From positions 1-64,000 of the forward strand of contig DASXUL010000132.1 of assembly GCA_036504855.1 (NCBI GenBank): 64,000 bases of DNA, read 5' to 3'. The translations under genes were made by a program, and so were the position numbers. Origin of the DNA: DASXUL01 sp036504855 (GTDB taxonomy: Bacteria; Armatimonadota; DTGP01; JAKQQT01). This document shows, one piece after another, positions 34,122 to 41,828 of this stretch; position 1 is the first letter of the stretch, and each line of letters begins with the position of its first letter. Below the pieces are notes generated by a model. It searched no databases, had not been told where the DNA came from, and saw only the letters and a list, made by a program, of their open reading frames with translations.

Positions 34122-35396
34122 ATGAGCGGCGATTTCCTAGATGCCTTGAAGCAGATCGAGCGGGAGAAGGATATTTCGGCGGAGGCGTTGCTGGACCTCG
34201 TCAAGCAGGCCCTTGTGTCCGCGTATAAGAAACATTTTGGCGTGCAGGGCGATATCGAGGTGGAGATCGACTCCCGCAAGTCCGAGTTCCGCGTGTACGC
34301 CCGGCAGGAAGTGGTTGAGAGCGACCCGCTGCCTCACGTCCAGATCAGCGTCGACGAGGCCCGCAAGGTGGACCCCGAACTCGAAGTGGGAGACTACATC
34401 CAGTTTGAGGTCACCCCGGAGGACTTCGGTCGCATCGCCGCGCAGACCGCCAAGCAGGTGGTGATGCAGCGCATCCGCGAGGCGGAGCGCGACAAAGTGC
34501 TGGAAGAGTACCTGGACAAGGTCAACAACGTCATCACCGGAACCGTGCAGCGCCGCGAGCAGCGCAGCGTGTACATCACGCTCGGCAAGATCGAAGCGAT
34601 CCTTCCGGCCAGCGAGCAGGTGGGCGGCGAGGCGTACCGCTTTGGCGAGCGCCTGAAGGTCTACGTTCTGGAGGCCCGTCGCACCAACAAGGGGCCGCAG
34701 ATTGTGGTCTCACGCAGCCACCCGAGCCTCATCCGCCGGCTGTTCGAGCTGGAAGTGCCTGAGATCGCCGACGGCGTTGTCGAGATCAAATCCGTGGCCC
34801 GCGAGCCCGGCGCGCGCAGCAAGATCGCCGTGCACAGCAACGAATCGAAGGTCGACCCGGTCGGCGCCTGCGTGGGGCATCGCGGCAGCCGCGTTCAGAA
34901 CGTGGTTTCGGAGCTCTATGGCGAGAAGATCGACATCGTTCGCTGGAGTGACGACCCCGCCACCTACATCGCCGGCGCCCTGAGCCCGGCCAAGGCCGTG
35001 AACGTTCGCGTGAACGAGGATGCCAAGAGCGCCCTCGTAATCGCCCCGGACAACCAGTTGAGCCTTGCCATCGGCAAGGAAGGGCAGAACGTTCGCCTTG
35101 CCGCGCGCCTGACGGGCTGGCGCATCGACATCCGCAGCGAGGCGCAGGTGGCCGAAATGGCCGTCCGCGAAGCCGCGAAGGCCGAGGAAGCGGCCAAGGC
35201 CTCCGAGGAGGCGGACGCCGCCGCCGAGGATGACGCGGAGGAGATCGCCGCCACCATCGTCGACAGCATCCACCCGGCCGCCCATGACGAGGGCGTCGAT
35301 ACGGCCGAGGTCGCCGATGCGGCCGAAGCCATTGATATGGCTGACGTAGCTGATACGGCCGAGGTCGCCGATACGGCCGATACTCTGGTGGCCTGA
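34122..35396 (+). CDS. nusA: Transcription termination/antitermination factor NusA
   Basis: A 424-residue NusA. The N-terminal RNA-polymerase-binding domain (1-130: DFLDALKQIEREKDISAEALLDLVKQALVSAYKK) is followed by an S1 domain (about 135-200), KH1 and KH2 (GACVGHRGSRVQNVVSELYGEKIDIVRW; NQLSLAIGKEGQNVRLAARLTGWRIDI). After residue 350 comes an acidic Ala/Glu/Asp-rich tail with a tandem DTAEVADAAEAIDMADVADTAEVADTAD pattern instead of folded AR repeats. rimP, which often precedes nusA, is missing here. ATAAAGGAGAG lies 9 bases before the ATG. It is the first gene of the nusA-truB operon. Confidence 0.96.
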   Translation: MSGDFLDALKQIEREKDISAEALLDLVKQALVSAYKKHFGVQGDIEVEIDSRKSEFRVYARQEVVESDPLPHVQISVDEARKVDPELEVGDYIQFEVTPEDFGRIAAQTAKQVVMQRIREAERDKVLEEYLDKVNNVITGTVQRREQRSVYITLGKIEAILPASEQVGGEAYRFGERLKVYVLEARRTNKGPQIVVSRSHPSLIRRLFELEVPEIADGVVEIKSVAREPGARSKIAVHSNESKVDPVGACVGHRGSRVQNVVSELYGEKIDIVRWSDDPATYIAGALSPAKAVNVRVNEDAKSALVIAPDNQLSLAIGKEGQNVRLAARLTGWRIDIRSEAQVAEMAVREAAKAEEAAKASEEADAAAEDDAEEIAATIVDSIHPAAHDEGVDTAEVADAAEAIDMADVADTAEVADTADTLVA

Positions 35397-35400
35397 CGCC

Positions 35401-35667
35401 ATGCCCCGCGCCGCGCCGGAGCGAACGTGCGTTGGCTGCCGGACATCGCGGCCGAAGAACGAGTTGCGCCGCATCGTTCGCGCGCCGGATGGGACCATTG
35501 ATGTGGACCCATCCGGCAAGCGCGAGGGGCGCGGCGCATACATATGCCCCCGCGCGGAGTGCCTGCAAGCCGCCGTCCGCCGCAAGGCCCTGGACCGCGC
35601 CCTCAAGGGCCCGGTCGCCCCGGACGTTGTGGAGCGGCTTCGAGCGGGGCTGAACGAACCGGACTGA
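35401..35667 (+). CDS. ylxR: YlxR/RnpM-family RNA-binding protein
   Basis: An 88-residue YlxR (DUF448) protein. The family signature is ERTCVGCRTSRPKNELRRIVRAPDGTIDVDPSGKREGRGAYICP, and a second cysteine (AECL) follows. Homologs have been described as RNase P modulators (RnpM) and as nucleoid/transcription-associated. It starts 4 bases after the nusA stop codon, the standard position between nusA and infB. Confidence 0.95.
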   Translation: MPRAAPERTCVGCRTSRPKNELRRIVRAPDGTIDVDPSGKREGRGAYICPRAECLQAAVRRKALDRALKGPVAPDVVERLRAGLNEPD

Positions 35668-35932
35668 TTGCATGGGCGCGGCGGACACGCTGCGGAACCC
35701 GGGACGATGAACCTCCGAGCGCGCTCGTTCATCGCGGCCCTGGGCGTCGCTTCGCCATTGTGGCCATGCGCATGCGCGCGTCGCCGCAATCGCCTATACT
35801 ATTAAGGGGCACGCGATTGCGTCGCCGTATCTCAGAATCGTCTGGGCGGAGTCCGTCCAGGCGATTTCCTTGTGTCTCGTATCACCGACTCAACACTGTC
35901 CTGGTGTATCACCGCAACGTGCGGAGGCAACC
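35668..35932 (+). other. Long spacer between ylxR and infB
   Basis: The gap is long for this operon. A TATACT at 35795-35800 could be the -10 of an internal infB promoter, but no good -35 is present. A GC-rich stem (GTCTGGGCGGA...TCCGTCCAGGC) at about 35840-35864 follows. I see no family-like gene in it apart from the two-codon frame at 35933. Confidence 0.45.
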
Positions 35933-35941
35933 ATGAAGTAA
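35933..35941 (+). promoter_or_regulatory. Two-codon leader frame (Met-Lys-stop) before infB
   Basis: ATG AAG TAA is preceded by GCGGAGGC at 5-6 bases, a better ribosome site than that of infB itself, whose ATG lies 18 bases further on. A minimal frame in this position could couple or limit infB translation. It could also be chance. Confidence 0.4.
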
Positions 35942-35959
35942 GCAGAAAGCAGGTCCAGA

Positions 35960-37912
35960 ATGCCCGGAACCATTCGGGTTTACGAACTCGCCAAAGAGTT
36001 AAAGATGAGCAACACCGAGTTGCTCCACCTGCTGGAAAGCCTCGGAGAGAATGTCCGAAGCCACTCCAGCACACTGAGCGCGGAATCCGTCGCCAAGGTG
36101 CGCGGCTCCGTTCAGAAGTCCGACGGCGCCCCGCCGGCCCCAACGCCGGCTCCCAAGCCCGTTGCAGACAAGCTCGTTGAAGTTTTCCCCGGCATGACCG
36201 TCCGCGAACTGGCTGAGGCCATGGGCGTCGGCGCGCCGGAGATCCAGAAGCGCCTGCTCGCCATGCGCGTTATCGCCAGCGTCACCCAAACGCTGGACCT
36301 GGATGTCTCCTCGCGTCTCGCCGAGCAGATGGGCTATGAGGTATTGACCGGGATGCGCCCCGCTCCGAAAGCGGCGGCGCCCTCCAACGGCGTCCGCAAG
36401 GGCTCATCCGTTAATCGCCCGCCCGTGGTCACCATCATGGGCCACGTCGATCACGGCAAAACCACGCTTTTGGATGCGATCCGCCACACCGACGTTACCG
36501 GCGGCGAATTCGGCGGCATCACCCAGCATATCGGCGCGTACCAGGTGGAATGGGACGGCCGCAAGATTACATTCCTGGACACCCCCGGCCACGCCGCCTT
36601 CACGGCGATGCGCGCCCGCGGAGCCCAGGTGACGGATATCGTCGTCCTCGTGGTGGCCGCCGATGACGGCATCATGCCGCAGACGGTTGAGGCGATCAAC
36701 CACGCCAAGGCCGCCGGCGTTCCCATCATCGTCGCCGTGAACAAGATTGACCGCGAAGACGCCAACCCGGACCGCGTGCTCACGCAGCTCACCGAATACG
36801 AACTCCTCGCCGAAGCCTACGGCGGCGACACGATGACGGTCAACGTCTCCGCTAAGAAGAAGACCAACCTCGAGGATCTCCTGACCGGCATCCTGGTGGT
36901 GGCGGAGGACCTGGACCTCACCGGCGATCCGGCGGCGAACCCAGAGGGCGCCGTTGTGGAAGCCCAGTTGGACCGCGGCCGCGGACCCGTGGCCACTGTC
37001 CTCGTTCAGCAGGGCATCCTCACAGTGGGAGACGCCGTCGTCGTCGGCGAGACCCATGGCAAGATCAAGGCGATGCTGGACGATAAGGGCCAGAGAGTCC
37101 TGAAGGCCGGCCCATCCACGCCGGTTGAGATCCAGGGCCTCTCCAGCGTTCCCAACGCCGGTGACCGCTTCACCGTGGTGAAGGACGACCGCACCGCCCG
37201 CCACCTCTCCGAGGAAGAGGGCATGCGCAAGCGCACGGAGCGCCTGGCGCTTCGCCACCGCGTCACCCTTCAGGACCTGCGCCGCCAGATGATTGAGGGT
37301 GAGACGAAGGTCTTGAACGCCATCATCAAAGCGGACGTGCACGGCTCCCTGGAAGCGGTTCGCCAGTCCTTGGAGCAGCTCTCCGACGCCGAGGTGAAGA
37401 TCGACGTGGTGCACAGCGGCGTGGGCAATATCGGCCAGTCGGACATCCTGCTGGCCACGGCCAGTAACGCCATCGTCATCGGCTTCAACGTAACCGTGGA
37501 CAACGACGCGCGCACGATGGCCCAAGATGAAAGCATCGACGTTCGGGTATACAACATCATCTACGAGCTGATCGACGACGTCCGAAAGGCGATGCTGGGC
37601 AAGCTGGAGCCGGTGTACGAAGAAGTGAGCCTCGGGCACGCGGAGTGCCGGGCGATCTTCCGCACCCCGCGCGGGCCTGTGGCCGGATCCTACGTTATCG
37701 ACGGCAAGGTTACCCGAGCCGCCGAAGCGCGCGTATTGCGCGGCAAGGAAGTCGTCTGGAAGGGCCGCCTCCAGAGCCTGCGACACGTTAAGGACGACGT
37801 CCGCGAGGTGCTTACTGGCTTCGAGTGCGGCATCCTTCTGGATGGCTTCACCGACATCCAGGTTGGCGATATCGTCGAATCGTTCGAAATGCGGGAAGTC
37901 CCGCGCTACTAG
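35960..37912 (+). CDS. infB: Translation initiation factor IF-2
   Basis: A GTPase that brings initiator tRNA to the 30S subunit and promotes subunit joining. At 650 residues it is a short IF-2: the N-terminal helical IF2N motifs (RVYELAKELKMSNTELLHLLESLG and VRELAEAMGVGAPEIQKRLL) are present but the long linker is reduced to about 30 residues. G1 is GHVDHGKTT at 161-169, G3 DTPGH, G4 NKID; domains II-IV follow, ending GFECGILLDGFTDIQVGDIVESFE. The ribosome site is weak (AGGTCC). An inverted repeat starts 3 bases after the stop. Confidence 0.97.
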   Translation: MPGTIRVYELAKELKMSNTELLHLLESLGENVRSHSSTLSAESVAKVRGSVQKSDGAPPAPTPAPKPVADKLVEVFPGMTVRELAEAMGVGAPEIQKRLLAMRVIASVTQTLDLDVSSRLAEQMGYEVLTGMRPAPKAAAPSNGVRKGSSVNRPPVVTIMGHVDHGKTTLLDAIRHTDVTGGEFGGITQHIGAYQVEWDGRKITFLDTPGHAAFTAMRARGAQVTDIVVLVVAADDGIMPQTVEAINHAKAAGVPIIVAVNKIDREDANPDRVLTQLTEYELLAEAYGGDTMTVNVSAKKKTNLEDLLTGILVVAEDLDLTGDPAANPEGAVVEAQLDRGRGPVATVLVQQGILTVGDAVVVGETHGKIKAMLDDKGQRVLKAGPSTPVEIQGLSSVPNAGDRFTVVKDDRTARHLSEEEGMRKRTERLALRHRVTLQDLRRQMIEGETKVLNAIIKADVHGSLEAVRQSLEQLSDAEVKIDVVHSGVGNIGQSDILLATASNAIVIGFNVTVDNDARTMAQDESIDVRVYNIIYELIDDVRKAMLGKLEPVYEEVSLGHAECRAIFRTPRGPVAGSYVIDGKVTRAAEARVLRGKEVVWKGRLQSLRHVKDDVREVLTGFECGILLDGFTDIQVGDIVESFEMREVPRY

Positions 37913-37915
37913 GTG

Positions 37916-37983
37916 TAGTCATCGGTTGTCAGTCATCAGTTCTCAGTTCCGGCTGATGACTGATGACTGATGACTGAGAACTC
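37916..37983 (+). repeat. GTCATCAGT-type inverted repeat, copy 1 (infB/ylxP)
   Basis: The left arm is TAGTCATCGGTTGTCAGTCATCAGTTCTCAGTT and the right arm CTGATGACTGATGACTGATGACTGAGAACTC in pieces, both made of GTCATCAGT-like words. The loop is about 4-6 bases. It fills the whole gap between infB and ylxP and ends about 3 bases before the ylxP ATG. Confidence 0.85.
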
Positions 37984-37986
37984 TCC

Positions 37987-38268
37987 ATGTTCGTTGCTCT
38001 CCTGGAGATAGAACTCAGGCTGGAGGCGAGCCACTCGCTGAAAGACAAGCGGCAGGTGGTTCAAAGCCTCATCGACCAGATGCGGCGGCGCTTCAATGTG
38101 AGCGTCGCCGAGGTGGACCGCCTGGATGCCTGGCAGAGCGCCGTCATCGGCGTCGCCTGCGTGGCCAACGAGAAGCGATTCCTGCAGGAAGCCATCGCTC
38201 ACGTCGAGAACTTCGTGGAATCAGACCCGCGCATCGTTGTGGTGCGCACCGAAACGGAAATTGTGTGA
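37987..38268 (+). CDS. ylxP: YlxP-family protein (DUF503)
   Basis: A 93-residue protein of the DUF503/YlxP family, usually found between infB and rbfA. The pattern MFVALLEIELRLEASHSLKDKRQVVQSLIDQMRRRFNVSVAEV and IGVACVANEKRFLQEAI fits closely. It has been linked to ribosome assembly by gene context; the molecular role is not established. There is no Shine-Dalgarno site: the palindromic repeat runs to within 3 bases of the ATG. Confidence 0.93.
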   Translation: MFVALLEIELRLEASHSLKDKRQVVQSLIDQMRRRFNVSVAEVDRLDAWQSAVIGVACVANEKRFLQEAIAHVENFVESDPRIVVVRTETEIV

Positions 38269-38335
38269 AGTCGTCAGTCATCAGTATTCAGTTTTCAGTG
38301 GGAACTGAGAACTGAATACTGATGACTGACGACTT
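38268..38335 (+). repeat. GTCATCAGT-type inverted repeat, copy 2 (ylxP/rbfA)
   Basis: Arms of 32 bp (38268-38299 and 38304-38335) match at 31 positions, with a GGGA loop: a near-perfect hairpin. The words are AAGTCGTCAGTCATCAG and TATTCAGT. It starts on the last base of the ylxP stop codon and ends 9 bases before the rbfA ATG. Confidence 0.9.
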
Positions 38336-38344
38336 GAATCGATC

Positions 38345-38722
38345 ATGTCCAGACGAACTGAACGAGTTGAAGAGATGCTGCGCGAGGAGTTGAGCCTCCT
38401 CGTGCTGCGCGAATTGAAGGACCCCCGGCTGGGCTTCGTTTCCTTTACCGGCGCCAGCGTGACGCCGGACCTTCGCCACGCCCGGGTATACGTGAGCGTG
38501 ATGGGGGCCGAACAGGAGAAGCAGCACAGCCTGGACGCGCTGAACCGCGCCCGCGGCTTCCTGCGCACCGCGCTCGGGAAACGCGCGAAAACGCGCACCG
38601 TACCGGAATTGACCTTCGTGGAAGATGAGGCCGCCGATACCGGCAACCGCATCTTCGCCCTGCTGGATGAGGTGAAGCGCGTTGACCCGCCGCAGGAAGG
38701 AAACGAACCAGATGCCGAATGA
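38345..38722 (+). CDS. rbfA: Ribosome-binding factor A
   Basis: A KH-like 30S maturation factor (125 residues) acting on the 5' end of 16S rRNA. Motifs are RVEEMLREELSLLVLRELKDPRLGFVSFTGASVTPDLRHARVYVSVMG and ALNRARGFLRTALGKRAKTRTVPELTFVEDE. The C-terminal tail is acidic. Its last 11 bases overlap the nrnA start. No Shine-Dalgarno site lies between the upstream hairpin and the ATG. Confidence 0.95.
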   Translation: MSRRTERVEEMLREELSLLVLRELKDPRLGFVSFTGASVTPDLRHARVYVSVMGAEQEKQHSLDALNRARGFLRTALGKRAKTRTVPELTFVEDEAADTGNRIFALLDEVKRVDPPQEGNEPDAE

Positions 38723-39665
38723 CCCCGCCCGTCACGCCGCCGCCGAGGCCATTCGCGCCGCCTCGAAGGTCTCCCTGGCTTGCCACCTCAACCCGGATGG
38801 CGACGCCCTCGGCAGCACGTTGGGACTCGCCCTGGCGCTGGAGGACATGGGCAAGACCGTCGTGCGCCTCTGCCAGGATGTCGTGCCCCCCGCCTACCGC
38901 TTTATGCACGGGGCCGAACGGATGGAGAAGGAGCCGCCGAAAGGCTGGGCGCCGGACCTGGCCATCGGCCTCGACTGCGACGCCGAACACCGCCTCGGCA
39001 ATGTGGGTCCGTTCATCCTCGGCGCGCCGAAGGTGCTGGATATCGACCACCACACCGGTTCCGGCCCGTTCGGGCACATCCGCGTGCTGGACCCGCATGC
39101 CTCATCCACGTCCCAGCAAGTGCACGAGCTTCTCGCCTATATGGGCGTTCCGCTGGACCGCGACGTGGCCGTCTGTCTGCTGGCCGGCATCATCTTCGAT
39201 ACCGGTGCCTTCCGTTTCAGCAACGCCACGCCCGCCACGTTCACAGCCGCTGCCCAACTTGTGGCCGCCGGCGCCGAGCCCAACCTCATCCACCGCGCGA
39301 TGTTCGAGGACAAGCCATTCACCAACGTCAAGCTCCTCGGCCGAGCGCTGTCGAACGCCCAGATGGACCGCGGCGTGGCCTGGAGCTCGCTCACCCGACA
39401 GGATTTCCGCGAGTCCGGCGCCGAGGAATCCGAAACCGAAGGCATCGTGAACAACCTCATGGCGGTTCGCGACGTGAAAGCCGCTGCCCTGTTCCGCGAA
39501 ACCCCACACGGCGTTCGCGTGAGCTTGCGCGGCCGCAACGGCGTGAACGTGGCCGAAGTGGCCCGTCAGTTCGGCGGCGGCGGCCACGTGAAGGCCGCCG
39601 GCTGCACCGTCAACAAACCCCTCGACGAAGCCATGGCCGAAGTCCTCACCCTTTTGAAGGGATAG
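38712..39665 (+). CDS. nrnA: DHH-family oligoribonuclease/pAp phosphatase (NrnA-like)
   Basis: A bifunctional nanoRNase and 3'-phosphoadenosine phosphatase-like enzyme (317 residues). The DHH domain shows HLNPDGDALGS at 25-35, GLDCDAEHRLG and the DHH signature VLDIDHHTGSG at 111-113, then LLAGIIFDTGAFRF. The DHHA1 domain has GVRVSLRGRNGVNVAEVARQFGGGGHVKAAGC. GGAAGG lies about 10 bases before ATG 38712; the start overlaps rbfA by 11 bases, implying coupling. This gene commonly sits between rbfA and truB. Confidence 0.93.
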   Translation: MPNDPARHAAAEAIRAASKVSLACHLNPDGDALGSTLGLALALEDMGKTVVRLCQDVVPPAYRFMHGAERMEKEPPKGWAPDLAIGLDCDAEHRLGNVGPFILGAPKVLDIDHHTGSGPFGHIRVLDPHASSTSQQVHELLAYMGVPLDRDVAVCLLAGIIFDTGAFRFSNATPATFTAAAQLVAAGAEPNLIHRAMFEDKPFTNVKLLGRALSNAQMDRGVAWSSLTRQDFRESGAEESETEGIVNNLMAVRDVKAAALFRETPHGVRVSLRGRNGVNVAEVARQFGGGGHVKAAGCTVNKPLDEAMAEVLTLLKG

Positions 39666-39671
39666 CGCTGT

Positions 39672-39785
39672 AGTCATCAGTTGTCGGTCATCAGTCGTCA
39701 GATGAACGCCCCGCCGAGGAGGTTGCCTTCCTTTTGCGCGGGGCGTTCGTCCGTACTGATGACTGACAACTGATGACTGATAACT
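39672..39785 (+). repeat. GTCATCAGT-type inverted repeat, copy 3 (nrnA/truB)
   Basis: Arms of about 30 bp (39672-39701 and 39756-39785) are near-complements. Between them is a second hairpin, GAACGCCCCGC with GCGGGGCGTTC. It ends 3 bases before the truB ATG. Confidence 0.9.
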
Positions 39786-39788
39786 CCC

Positions 39789-40661
39789 ATGACTGGTTTC
39801 TACATCATCGATAAGCCGGCCGGTTGGACCTCGCATGACGTGGTGGCGCGCGTGCGACGGCTCGCTGGCCAGAAGCGCGTGGGTCATACCGGAACGTTGG
39901 ACCCCGACGCCACGGGCGTGTTGCTGGTCTGCATTGGGCAGGCCACGCGCCTGATTGAGTATACCGAGGGCCACCACAAGGTCTACGAGGCCAAGCTGAC
40001 CCTCGGCGTCGAAACGGACAGCCAGGATGCATCCGGGGCCGTCGTGGGAGAGCGGGATGCCTCGGGAGTAACCGAAGCGGCGCTGCGGGAAGCGGCGGCC
40101 CGGCTCACGGGTGATATCCTCCAAATCCCTCCCATGGTCTCCGCCGTGCACCACGAAGGCCAGAGGCTATATGAGCTGGCGCGGCAGGGCATCGTGGTTG
40201 AGCGGAAGCCCCGCCCGGTGACAGTGTACCGCCTGGACGTCGAGTCCTTCACGCCCGGCCCTCGCGCCGCCGCCGCGCTGACGGTGGAATGCTCCGCCGG
40301 GACCTACGTCCGAACGCTCTGCCACGATATCGGAGAGGCGCTGGGCGTGGGCGGGCACATGGCCGCCCTTCGCCGAACCGCCGTGGGGCCGTTCGGCGAG
40401 AGCCATGCCGTCTCCCTGGAAGCCCTGGCCGAGGAAGGCGCCGTGTCCCTCTGCCTCCAGTCTGTGGACCGCCTTCTCCCCGATTGGCCCGTCATCGAGG
40501 GTTCCGATACGCAGAACGCCGACGTGGGACACGGCAAAGTCATCTCGGCGGACGTCCCTGGAGAGTGGGCCTCCTTCCGCTACAACGGCCGTCTCCGCGC
40601 GATTCTCCACCGTGAGGGTGAAGACTGGCATCCCGCGAAAGTGCTGCCGAACGAGGCGTGA
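39789..40661 (+). CDS. truB: tRNA pseudouridine(55) synthase TruB
   Basis: A TruB pseudouridine synthase (290 residues) modifying U55 in the T loop. MTGFYIIDKPAGWTSHDVV starts the domain, the catalytic Asp38 is in VGHTGTLDPDATGVL, followed by TRLIEYTEGHHKVYEAKLTLG and CSAGTYVRTLCHDIGEALG. The C-terminal region resembles a short PUA-like domain. No Shine-Dalgarno site is seen before the ATG because the palindromic repeat occupies that space. It is the last gene of the operon; ribF, its usual neighbour, lies 3.2 kb away. Confidence 0.96.
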   Translation: MTGFYIIDKPAGWTSHDVVARVRRLAGQKRVGHTGTLDPDATGVLLVCIGQATRLIEYTEGHHKVYEAKLTLGVETDSQDASGAVVGERDASGVTEAALREAAARLTGDILQIPPMVSAVHHEGQRLYELARQGIVVERKPRPVTVYRLDVESFTPGPRAAAALTVECSAGTYVRTLCHDIGEALGVGGHMAALRRTAVGPFGESHAVSLEALAEEGAVSLCLQSVDRLLPDWPVIEGSDTQNADVGHGKVISADVPGEWASFRYNGRLRAILHREGEDWHPAKVLPNEA

Positions 40662-40671
40662 GCGTTTCAGC

Positions 40672-41682
40672 CTACGCGGTGGCCACGTCCAGCTCCTGGA
40701 TCGTGCCGGGCTGGCCGGATTCGCTGAGGTAGATGCCCGTGTCGCGGATCTGGGCGCGCGTGTCTCCGGCCGACGAGGGCACGCTGAACGGAGTCGCCAC
40801 GCTGCCCAGGTAGATGGCTCCCACGTTGCGGTCCTTCAGGGTGGAGAGTGTGTCGGCGCCGGATTCGTCCTTGCTCCAGATGCGCAGGGCGGAGAAGGCT
40901 GCATCGTTTTCATCGATCCAGCCGTTCCCATCCCCGTCGAGTTGGGCCAGTTCCCCCATGCCGCTCCCCGTGGCGGGGCCGAACAACTCGCCGCCGTTAT
41001 TGACAGCCCCGTCCCCATTGCGATCCAGCGCCAGGAAACCGCTGCCCGGGCCAACGAACGGCATTGCCTCCGCAGCGCCGTCGGAGTTGAGGTCGAACGA
41101 GAAGTCACCGGCGGAGAGCTGGGCGGCCGTGCCGGTGAAGTTGATGACGAGGGGATCGGAAAGGGCATCGCCGGCGCGGATGTCCACGCGGGCTTCAGTG
41201 GTCGACTCGCGCTGCATGTTGAGGTTCACCTGGAAGGCGATCTGGCGGCCGTCTTCCGTAGTGGCCACGCCCTGCGCGGCGAAGGCAGTGGTCTCCGCCT
41301 CATGAGTGGTGTCCACCGAATGGTACTCGAAGCCCCAACCCTGACTTGCGGGGGCGGCCGCTTTGGCGGCGGCGGCAGTCGCGGCCGGCATTTCCGGCGT
41401 ATCCGCTGTTCCACCATCGTCGGAGGCGCCGTGGATGCGGCGTCCGGTAAGGCGTTCGAGGATCAGGCGGGCCAGGCGCAGGCCCTTGGGGAGCGTGGAC
41501 GCGTTGTCGCCGGATTTGGCTTCGGCGTTCAACCTGTGGGCTTCCGCTGAGATGGAGACGGTGTCTTTCGGGGCCGTTGCGGCGGGCGCAGCCGCCCAGG
41601 CCCGCAGAGACTCCTGATGCTCCGAGGCGCGCACATATTCGTGCTGCGCGGCCAACTGAACGGTTGCGCTGGCGATCTTCAT
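40672..41682 (-). CDS. EF-hand-like calcium-binding protein of unknown function
   Basis: A 336-residue protein with no signal peptide. It begins MKIASATVQLAAQHEYVRASEHQESLRAW, a start shared from memory with uncharacterised calcium-binding proteins in motile bacteria. The second half has three Asp/Asn-rich loops: FDLNSDGAAE, LDRNGDGAVNNGGELFG and LDGDGNGWIDENDAAF, which fit calcium-binding EF-hand/dockerin-like loops. The middle (residues 60-130) is Ala-rich and low complexity. GGGAGGGAA lies upstream of the ATG at 41682. It is convergent with truB, with stops 10 bases apart. The location is unclear. Confidence 0.7.
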   Translation of the reverse strand: MKIASATVQLAAQHEYVRASEHQESLRAWAAAPAATAPKDTVSISAEAHRLNAEAKSGDNASTLPKGLRLARLILERLTGRRIHGASDDGGTADTPEMPAATAAAAKAAAPASQGWGFEYHSVDTTHEAETTAFAAQGVATTEDGRQIAFQVNLNMQRESTTEARVDIRAGDALSDPLVINFTGTAAQLSAGDFSFDLNSDGAAEAMPFVGPGSGFLALDRNGDGAVNNGGELFGPATGSGMGELAQLDGDGNGWIDENDAAFSALRIWSKDESGADTLSTLKDRNVGAIYLGSVATPFSVPSSAGDTRAQIRDTGIYLSESGQPGTIQELDVATA

Positions 41683-41828
41683 ATGGGTTCCCTCCCGCTT
41701 CCGAGCATCCTTGCTCACGGATGGTTTCGGCGCCTGCGCCCTCTGGGTTAAGGGGCTCTGGCAAAACGCCGATCCGGGCAGACCCCAAGCGCGGCGCGTG
41801 AAGGGGAAGCGTCATGCTCGGCCGTTCG

